The notes beneath the pieces were generated by a model. That model did not search any database. It was not told where the DNA came from and saw only the letters and a list, made by a program, of their open reading frames with translations. A program made the position numbers and the translations under genes. From Rhodocyclaceae bacterium (lineage in GTDB: Bacteria > Pseudomonadota > Gammaproteobacteria > Burkholderiales > Rhodocyclaceae): DNA of 5,760 nt. The stretch covers positions 1-5,760 of the forward strand of contig PNJM01000176.1 of the NCBI GenBank assembly GCA_013821865.1. The letters run 5' to 3'. Positions 1 to 4,873 of the stretch are shown one piece after another; positions within the stretch are counted from its first letter, which is position 1; the number at the start of each line of letters is the position of its first letter.

Positions 1-464
1 AGGATGCTGACAGGCTGCCGCCCCGCCGCGGCGAGTTTCCCGATCAATGCCAGGCCGTGCCCGCCGATCTGCCGGTTCGCCGCCGCGTCCTCGGCGGCGA
101 TGGCGCGCGCCTCGGCCCAGGCGGCGGCACGGCGCCGGGCAATGGGCAGCGGCGCGAGGCACGCTTTCATGCGCGCCAGCGCCCAGTGCAGGTTCACCGC
201 CGTGGGGCGCGTGGCGGCGAGCGCGGCGCAGGCGGACTCCAGCGCGGCGTTGCCGGCGCCATTCTTCATGGCCAGGGCGACGCCGTAGGCGGCGGTGACG
301 CCGATCAGCGGCGCGCCGCGCACCTGCATCGTGCGGATGGCGCGGGCGGCATCCGCCAGCGTCTTCAGGCGCCGGTCGACGCGCTGGTGCGGCAGCAGCG
401 CCTGGTCGAGGATGACGACGCAGTCGCCGTCTTCGCGGAGGGTCTGAAGAGTGTCCGTGGGCAT
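1..464 (-). CDS. mtnA: S-methyl-5-thioribose-1-phosphate isomerase, N-terminal part (runs off left edge)
   Basis: This enzyme isomerises 5-methylthioribose-1-phosphate to 5-methylthioribulose-1-phosphate in the cytoplasmic methionine salvage pathway. Translating the minus strand from the ATG at 464-462 gives 154 complete codons before the window ends. The sequence shows the family's early ILDQ..LP segment (about residues 18-25), the hallmark VRGAPLIG (48-55) followed by AAYGVALAM, and TRPTAVNLHWALARM (85-99). The catalytic Cys and Asp of the family lie further on, outside the window. The N-terminus matches the usual family start, so ATG 464 is preferred. An in-frame GTG at 533 would add 23 residues, and the frame is closed by a TAA at 548-546. 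No good Shine-Dalgarno sequence is visible. It is transcribed away from the 666-3640 operon. Family assignment is firm; the isomerase and eIF2B-alpha-like superfamilies are related, but the RGAP context favours MtnA. Confidence 0.93.
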   Translation of the reverse strand, partial: MPTDTLQTLREDGDCVVILDQALLPHQRVDRRLKTLADAARAIRTMQVRGAPLIGVTAAYGVALAMKNGAGNAALESACAALAATRPTAVNLHWALARMKACLAPLPIARRRAAAWAEARAIAAEDAAANRQIGGHGLALIGKLAAAGRQPVSI

Positions 465-490
465 GGGGGCTGAGCGTTTCGGCAGATTCC

Positions 491-530
491 GGCAGATATG
501 AAGCGGTGCGCCGAACAGGTCAAGATGGAA
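491..530 (+). repeat. Direct repeat, left copy (with 3646-3698)
   Basis: The core at 506-530 (25 bases, containing CGAACAGGTCAAGAT) matches 3674-3698 at 23 of 25 positions in the same orientation; the differences are C/T and G/A. A further shared block GGCAGATAT lies just upstream in both copies (491-499 here, 3646-3654 there). The blocks are separated by 6 bases here and by 19 in the right copy. The core is not palindromic. The two copies bracket the three-gene operon at 666-3640. Two near-identical 25-mers in under 6 kb are very unlikely by chance, so common descent is the natural reading. Confidence 0.8.
495..523 (-). promoter_or_regulatory. Candidate sigma70-type promoter for mtnA
   Basis: On the minus strand, TTGACC (523-518) matches the -35 consensus at five of six positions. 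It is followed after 17 bases by CATATC (500-495), a weak -10 with three of six matches. Transcription would start near 488, about 24 bases before the mtnA ATG. The -35 lies inside the left copy of the direct repeat. The weak -10 makes this tentative. Confidence 0.33.
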
Positions 531-581
531 CACGGTGGCGGCAATTTAGCACCCTTCCACGCAGGCCACCAGTGCGCGTGG

Positions 582-610
582 TTGCCGACAAGCAGAAGCA
601 GACGGATACT
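582..610 (+). promoter_or_regulatory. Candidate promoter for the dsbA-like/membrane/glgP operon
   Basis: TTGCCG (582-587) and GATACT (605-610) are separated by exactly 17 bases, and each matches the sigma70 consensus at four of six positions. The start would be near 617, giving a leader of about 49 bases to the ATG at 666. An alternative is CTGACC (609-614) with TATATT (633-638) at 18-base spacing, which has a better -10. Either could drive the operon. No operator-like palindrome was recognised. Confidence 0.38.
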
Positions 611-665
611 GACCGATGAAGGGATTGTCGTCTATATTCAAAGTGGACTGGTACATCCTCTGATC

Positions 666-1352
666 ATGATGAACGTGATAAGCCGCAGACCGGATTTCGT
701 CGCCGGGTGGCTCGCCCTCGTCTTCATTGCGGGAGCACTCGGGGCGGGCCATGCCGGGGCCCAGTCCAGCCAGCCGGCGCCGGAATCCATCGACTTCATT
801 CAGCCGGTGACCCAGCGTGACCACATCCGGGGCGATCCCGATGCGCCGGTCAAGATCATCGAATTCAGCGACACCGAGTGCCCCATGTGCAAGCGCTTCC
901 ACCCGGCCCTGAAGCGCATCGTAGCGGAATACCCGGGCAGGGTCGCCTGGGTGTACCGCCACTTCCCCATCGACGATATCCACCCCAGGGCGCGCAAGGA
1001 GGCAGAGGCCACGGAATGCGCCGCGGAACTCGGCGGCAACGCGAAGTTCTGGGCGTATCTCGACCGCCTGTTCGAGATCACGCCGAGCAACAACCGGCTC
1101 GACCCGGCGCAGCTGCCGCGCATCGCGGAATACGTCAGCCTCGATCGCGCGAAGTTTGAGCAATGCCTGCAAAGCGGCCGGCACGCCCAGCGAGTCGCGG
1201 ATGACCTGGCCGACGCGCTTGCCGCCGGCGGGCAGGGCACCCCGCATACCGTGGTTGTCGCGCCCAACGGCAGGAAGTTCGCCATCCTCGGCGCCCAGCC
1301 CTACGCATCGGTGAAACTGGTGGTCGACATCGCCTTGCAGCAGAAGAAGTGA
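666..1352 (+). CDS. Secreted DsbA-like thiol:disulfide oxidoreductase (Thioredoxin_4 type)
   Basis: This is a 228-residue periplasmic thioredoxin-fold protein expected to make or rearrange disulfides in exported proteins. Residues 1-32 form a signal peptide: RR near the start, a hydrophobic run at about 11-28, and a probable cut after AGA before QSS. The thioredoxin core starts near residue 55 with the strand VKIIEFSD. It carries the active site C72-P-M-C75, a helical insertion (about 105-180), and the cis-proline loop GTPHT with Pro193. Cys118 (TECAAELGG) and Cys167 (FEQCLQSG) in the insertion resemble the second cysteine pair seen in several DsbA/BdbD-like proteins. The start is set at ATG 666 (ATG 669 is equally possible) because the signal peptide begins there; an in-frame ATG at 498 would bury it behind 56 implausible residues. 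The Shine-Dalgarno is weak. The next gene starts 5 bases after the stop. A reductase or isomerase role is possible; CPMC alone does not decide direction. Confidence 0.88.
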   Translation: MMNVISRRPDFVAGWLALVFIAGALGAGHAGAQSSQPAPESIDFIQPVTQRDHIRGDPDAPVKIIEFSDTECPMCKRFHPALKRIVAEYPGRVAWVYRHFPIDDIHPRARKEAEATECAAELGGNAKFWAYLDRLFEITPSNNRLDPAQLPRIAEYVSLDRAKFEQCLQSGRHAQRVADDLADALAAGGQGTPHTVVVAPNGRKFAILGAQPYASVKLVVDIALQQKK

Positions 1353-1357
1353 CCGGC

Positions 1358-1930
1358 ATGCACAAGTTTTGGCAAGACCCGGCCCGAACCATCTTCGAGG
1401 CGGCCAAGGAGGTATTGGCCCAGCCGGCCTATCTCGGCCTGACTGCAACCATCGCGCCGGCCGTCTTTTCGGCGTTTCTCTGGATTCCCAATTTCAGTTT
1501 GATTGGCGCAGTATTTACCACTCCGGACGTAGCACTCGATACCAAGCTGCTGCTGCTGGGCAGCCTGCTCGGCGGAATCGCCACCAACTTCGACACGCTG
1601 GCCGTGTTCTCGACCGTGGCCATCCCTCTGCTGTTCGGCATGGACATTGCCATGATTGCTTACTATCTGAAAAGAAAGCGGGTGAAACTGCCGCGCGGGG
1701 AAATCGCCGCCGGCCTCGGCGGGGCGGCGAGCGGCGTGGTGGCAGCCGGATGCGCTGCCTGCGGCTCCTTCCTGCTCGTCACCCTCCTGTCGTTCTTCGG
1801 GGCATCCGGGGCGCTGGCACTGTTGCCGCTCGGAGGCGGCGAGCTTGGCCTGCTGAGCATCGCCCTGCTGGTTCTGTCCATCTTTCTCATCGCGCGCAAA
1901 ATCGTCACTCCCGTTGTTTGCGAATACTGA
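1358..1930 (+). CDS. Small multi-pass membrane protein with CxxC motif, unassigned family
   Basis: I do not recognise a named family. The 190-residue product has about five hydrophobic segments (roughly 26-53, 63-84, 85-104, 116-156 which may be two, and 163-180). A basic loop KRKRVK (105-110) is probably cytoplasmic. A glycine/alanine-rich stretch leads into GCAACGS with C132 and C135, and a third cysteine, C188, sits two residues from the end. The amphipathic start (residues 1-22) has no signal peptide. ATG 1358 is preferred, with GAAG eight bases upstream; a GTG at 1349 overlapping the preceding TGA is possible and would add three residues. Placement directly after a DsbA-like gene suggests, by inference, that the CxxC exchanges electrons with it as DsbB or VKOR would, but it lacks recognisable DsbB/VKOR features. 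Metal binding or transport is an alternative. GC is lower than in its neighbours (66 of 120 bases at 1441-1560). Confidence 0.8.
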   Translation: MHKFWQDPARTIFEAAKEVLAQPAYLGLTATIAPAVFSAFLWIPNFSLIGAVFTTPDVALDTKLLLLGSLLGGIATNFDTLAVFSTVAIPLLFGMDIAMIAYYLKRKRVKLPRGEIAAGLGGAASGVVAAGCAACGSFLLVTLLSFFGASGALALLPLGGGELGLLSIALLVLSIFLIARKIVTPVVCEY

Positions 1931-1935
1931 GGCGG
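1929..1935 (+). promoter_or_regulatory. Ribosome binding site of glgP overlapping the upstream stop codon
   Basis: GAGG (1929-1932) within GAGGCGG uses the last two bases of the membrane-protein stop TGA (1928-1930) and lies 7 bases before the glgP ATG at 1940. It fixes the glgP start and implies translational coupling to the preceding gene. Confidence 0.6.
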
Positions 1936-1939
1936 CCCC

Positions 1940-3640
1940 ATGCTCGACGACTTCATCCACGAACCGCGCGTCGCCTACTTCTCCATGGAGATCGCGCTGC
2001 GCAACGAGATCCCGACCTACGCCGGGGGCTTGGGCGTGCTCGCCGGCGACACCGTGCGTTCGGCCGCCGACCTCGAACTGCCGCTGGTGGCGGTGAGCCT
2101 GGTGAGCCGCGCCGGCTATTTCCGCCAGGAGATCGATGCCCAAGGCCGGCAGACCGAGCAGCCCAGCTTGTGGGAGCCGCGCGAGTGGGCGCGGCCTCTG
2201 GACGCCAAGATCGCCGTACCGATCGAGGGCCGCGCGGTGTGGATCGGCGCGTGGCTGTATGTGCTCGAGGGCCACATGGGTGGCCGCCAGCCAGTGCTGC
2301 TGCTCGACACCGATCTGGACGAAAACCGGCGCGAGGATCGCCAGATCACGCACTACCTCTATGGCGGCGACGACACCTACCGGCTCAAGCAGGAGATCGT
2401 GCTTGGGCTAGGCGGCGTACGGCTGCTGCACGCGCTCGGTTTCGAAGTGCGCCATTACCACATAAACGAGGGGCACTCCGCGCTGCTCGGGCTGGAACTG
2501 CTGCGGCGCTACATCTATTCGCCCGAGGACCGGCGCCCGGAGGAGTCGCCCTACGACATCCCGCGCGTGCGCGAGCTGTGCAGCTTCACCACCCACACGC
2601 CGGTCGAAGCCGGCCACGACCGCTTTTCTTACGAGCTGGTGCAGCGCGTCCTCGGCAACGCCGTCGACCCCACAACGCTCAAACATCTGGCGGGCGCGGA
2701 GGATCTCAATATGACCCGGCTCGCGCTCAACCTGAGCGAGTATGTGATCGGCGTCGCCAAGCGCCATGCCGAGGTGTCGAAAGCCATGTTTCCCGGCTAC
2801 CGGGTGCACGCGGTCACCAACGGCGTGCACCCGTTCACCTGGACCAGCGAACCCTTCCGCAAGCTCTACGACCACTATCTCCCCGGTTGGTGTCACGAGC
2901 CCGAACTGCTCGCGCGCGCCGACTGCTGCATCCCCGACGCCGCGATCTGGGATGCGCACGGGCAAGCAAAGTTGGCGCTCATCGAGCGGGTGCGCGCGCG
3001 CACCGGCGTCGTCCTGCACCCGAAGGTGCCGATCCTCGGCTTCGCGCGGCGCATGACCGCGTACAAGCGACCGGACCTGTTGTTCTCCGACCTCGAGCGG
3101 CTGAAGGCGATCGCCGGCAGCCGCTCGTTCCAGATCGTGCTCGCCGGCAAGGCGCACCCGCGCGACGAGGGCGGCAAGCGCCTGATCGAGCAACTGCACG
3201 CGTACGCCCGGGCGCTCGCCGGGGTCGTGCCGGTCGCCTATCTGCCCGACTATGACCTGGAGACCGCGCTTGCGCTGGTGTCCGGCGCGGACCTGTGGCT
3301 GAACACGCCGCTGCGCCCGTTCGAAGCCTCCGGCACGAGCGGCATGAAGGCCGCGTTCAACGGCGTGCCGAGCCTGTCGATGCTTGATGGTTGGTGGATC
3401 GAGGGCTGCATCGAGGGCGTGACCGGCTGGGCGATCGGCGACGCCGCGGGCGCGGCGGACGGTGAAGCGCATGCGCTCTATGACAAACTCGAGCAAGTCG
3501 TGCTGCCGTTCTATTACGGATACGGCGACGACCCGGGCGGCTGGATCAAGGTGATGAAGGGCGCGATCAGCAAGAACGCGTCCTTTTTCAACAGCCATCG
3601 CATGATGCGCCGCTACACGACGGAGGCGTACATACGATAA
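1940..3640 (+). CDS. glgP: Alpha-glucan phosphorylase, short form (GT35 family)
   Basis: This enzyme phosphorolyses alpha-1,4-glucans (glycogen or maltodextrin) to glucose-1-phosphate in the cytoplasm, using pyridoxal phosphate. The 566 residues match the short alpha-glucan phosphorylase subfamily (about 550-600 residues without an N-terminal extension) rather than the roughly 800-residue glycogen phosphorylases. Visible motifs in order are YFSMEIAL (13-20), [14 protein letters not shown] (24-37), [12 protein letters not shown] (around 170-185), [12 protein letters not shown] (218-229), TNGVHPFTW (from 293), RRMTAYKRP (370-378) and [14 protein letters not shown] (462-475). By comparison with rabbit muscle phosphorylase, Lys470 is the PLP Schiff-base lysine, Glu462 matches Glu672, and Arg371 and Lys376 match phosphate contacts Arg569 and Lys574. 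All expected residues are present, so it looks active. It follows the membrane gene after 9 bases, with its Shine-Dalgarno overlapping that stop codon, so it is probably cotranscribed. No glgA, glgB, glgC or malQ is in the window. Confidence 0.94.
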   Translation: MLDDFIHEPRVAYFSMEIALRNEIPTYAGGLGVLAGDTVRSAADLELPLVAVSLVSRAGYFRQEIDAQGRQTEQPSLWEPREWARPLDAKIAVPIEGRAVWIGAWLYVLEGHMGGRQPVLLLDTDLDENRREDRQITHYLYGGDDTYRLKQEIVLGLGGVRLLHALGFEVRHYHINEGHSALLGLELLRRYIYSPEDRRPEESPYDIPRVRELCSFTTHTPVEAGHDRFSYELVQRVLGNAVDPTTLKHLAGAEDLNMTRLALNLSEYVIGVAKRHAEVSKAMFPGYRVHAVTNGVHPFTWTSEPFRKLYDHYLPGWCHEPELLARADCCIPDAAIWDAHGQAKLALIERVRARTGVVLHPKVPILGFARRMTAYKRPDLLFSDLERLKAIAGSRSFQIVLAGKAHPRDEGGKRLIEQLHAYARALAGVVPVAYLPDYDLETALALVSGADLWLNTPLRPFEASGTSGMKAAFNGVPSLSMLDGWWIEGCIEGVTGWAIGDAAGAADGEAHALYDKLEQVVLPFYYGYGDDPGGWIKVMKGAISKNASFFNSHRMMRRYTTEAYIR

Positions 3641-3670
3641 GGCATGGCAGATATCGAATGCCTTCTTTTT
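3639..3670 (+). terminator. Probable intrinsic terminator after glgP
   Basis: AAGGCAT (3639-3645) pairs perfectly with ATGCCTT (3658-3664) around a 12-base loop, and CTTTTT follows at 3665-3670. The hairpin starts within the glgP TAA. The stem is short (7 pairs, three of them GC), so termination may be partial. Part of the right-hand repeat copy (GGCAGATAT) forms the loop. Confidence 0.5.
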
Positions 3671-3698
3671 CCAGTGCGTCGAACAGGTCAAGATAGAA
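3646..3698 (+). repeat. Direct repeat, right copy (with 491-530)
   Basis: The core at 3674-3698 is 23/25 identical to 506-530 in the same orientation, preceded by the shared GGCAGATAT block at 3646-3654. The 19 bases between the blocks (6 in the left copy) hold the terminator's right arm and T-tract. The core ends 10 bases before the aminotransferase ATG, so it forms most of that gene's leader. On the minus strand this copy is also part of a 40-codon ORF (3710 to 3588), described in the findings. Confidence 0.8.
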
Positions 3699-3708
3699 AG
3701 CCGCCGCC

Positions 3709-4866
3709 ATGCCCCGTTTTCCCGCCGCCATAGAGTCGCGCCTGCCCTGGGTGGGCACCACCATCTTCACCGTCATGTCGCGCCTGGCGCAGCAGCATGG
3801 CGCCATCAACCTGTCGCAGGGCTTCCCCGATTTCTCCGCGCCGCAGGCGCTGTTCGACCTGGTGGCGAAGTACATGAAAGCCGGCGCCAACCAGTATGCG
3901 CCGATGGCCGGCGCGCCGCCGCTGCGCGAGACGATCGCGGAGAAGGTGTCGTCGCTCTACGGCCTGGCTTACGACGTGGAGACGGAAATCACCGTCACCG
4001 CCGGCGCGACCCAGGCCCTCTTCACTGCCGTCGCGGCGCTGGTGCGGCCGGGCGACGAGGTGGTCGTGTTCGAGCCGGTGTACGACTCCTACGTGCCGTC
4101 CATCGAGCTGAACGGCGGCAGGGCGGTCCCTGCCCGCCTGAGGTTTCCCGATTACCGGCCGGACTGGGACGAGGTGCGCGCGCTCATCACGCCGAGGACG
4201 CGCATGATCATCATCAACACGCCGCACAACCCGAGCGGCGCCGTGTGGGAGTCCACCGACATGCTGGCGCTGGAGGCCTTGGTGCGCGGCACCGGCATCG
4301 TCATCGTTTCGGACGAAGTGTATGAGCATATCGTTTTCGACGGCCGGCGCCATGAGAGCGTGGTGCGCTACCCCGGCCTGGCCGAGCGCTCCTTTGTCGT
4401 TTCCTCATTCGGCAAGACCTACCACGTCACCGGCTGGAAGATCGCCTACTGCCTGGCGCCGCGCGAGTTGATGGCCGAGTTCCGCAAGGCGCACCAGTTC
4501 ATCGTCTTCTGCGTAAACCACCCGATGCAGCTGGCGCTGGCCGAGTTCATGCGGGACAGGGATCGCTATCTTGGCCTGGCGGATTTCTACCGGGCCAAGC
4601 GCGACTTCTTCCGCAGGCAGCTCGAGGGCTCGCGCTTCGGCCTGCTGCCCTGTTCCGGCACCTATTTCCAGTCGGTGTGCTACGACGCCATCACGGACGA
4701 GCCGGACAAGGCATTCGTCGAGCGGCTGACGAGGGAGCACGGCGTCGCCGCCATCCCGTTCTCGGCCTTCTACCGCGAGGGCCGCGACGACAAGGTCGTC
4801 CGCTTCTGCTTCGCCAAGAGCGAGGAGACGCTGGCCGCCGCGGGCGAGCGGTTGCGGAGGGTGTAG
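3709..4866 (+). CDS. ybdL: Methionine aminotransferase (YbdL/MtnE-like, PLP fold type I)
   Basis: This cytoplasmic PLP enzyme is expected to transaminate 4-methylthio-2-oxobutanoate to methionine, the last step of methionine salvage, and possibly kynurenine or aromatic acids. The 385 residues align end to end, from memory, with E. coli YbdL: LPWVGTTIFTVMSRLAQQHGAINLSQGFPDF near the start, GANQYAPM, ITVTAGATQAL, NTPHNPSGAVW with Asn174, SDEVYEH with Asp202 (pyridine-nitrogen contact), SSFGKTYHVTGWK with Lys236 as the Schiff-base lysine, HGVAAIPFSAFY, and RFCFAKSEETLAAAGERL at the end. Length and motifs are complete. ATG 3709 is preferred for this alignment; AGAAAG at 3695-3700 is a modest Shine-Dalgarno. 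A terminator candidate precedes it, so it probably has its own promoter, though none is obvious. The mtnA gene across the operon supports the salvage role. The kynurenine aminotransferase-like name sometimes used for this family is the main alternative. Confidence 0.94.
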   Translation: MPRFPAAIESRLPWVGTTIFTVMSRLAQQHGAINLSQGFPDFSAPQALFDLVAKYMKAGANQYAPMAGAPPLRETIAEKVSSLYGLAYDVETEITVTAGATQALFTAVAALVRPGDEVVVFEPVYDSYVPSIELNGGRAVPARLRFPDYRPDWDEVRALITPRTRMIIINTPHNPSGAVWESTDMLALEALVRGTGIVIVSDEVYEHIVFDGRRHESVVRYPGLAERSFVVSSFGKTYHVTGWKIAYCLAPRELMAEFRKAHQFIVFCVNHPMQLALAEFMRDRDRYLGLADFYRAKRDFFRRQLEGSRFGLLPCSGTYFQSVCYDAITDEPDKAFVERLTREHGVAAIPFSAFYREGRDDKVVRFCFAKSEETLAAAGERLRRV

Positions 4867-4873
4867 GGCCTGT

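Noticed and set aside
57..473. Plus-strand open frame of 138 codons opposite mtnA
   Set aside because: It is antisense to a clearly recognised mtnA reading, has low-complexity R/G/A-rich composition and shows no motif.
557..581. Hairpin CCACGC (557-562) with GCGTGG (576-581)
   Set aside because: The stem is only 6 pairs with a 13-base loop and no T-tract on either side; it is a common occurrence at this GC content and not enough to call a terminator or operator.
498..665. Upstream in-frame ATG at 498 giving a 284-residue form of the DsbA-like protein
   Set aside because: The added 56 residues have no family resemblance, overlap the direct repeat and the promoter candidates, and would hide the clear signal peptide that begins at 666.
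465..665. SAM or other riboswitch in the mtnA leader or divergent region
   Set aside because: The predicted leaders are short, and I could not find the conserved helices or core of a known methionine-related riboswitch.
546..2353. Minus-strand open frames of 300 and 350 codons across the dsbA-like, membrane and glgP genes
   Set aside because: They are antisense to supported genes, show no family motifs, and the apparent openness is explained by GC-rich codon bias.
1369..3255. Plus-strand 628-codon frame spanning the membrane gene and most of glgP
   Set aside because: The product is Arg/Ala/Pro-rich with no domain, and it is out of frame with two well-supported genes.
2408..3691. Minus-strand open frame of 427 codons opposite glgP
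   Set aside because: Long antisense frames are expected in GC-rich genes. The product is Arg/Val/Gly-rich without recognisable motifs, while the plus strand has a complete phosphorylase.
506..3698. Repeat pair as the ends of an insertion sequence
   Set aside because: The copies are direct, not inverted, and no transposase or integrase is encoded between them; the three genes inside are ordinary metabolic or membrane genes.
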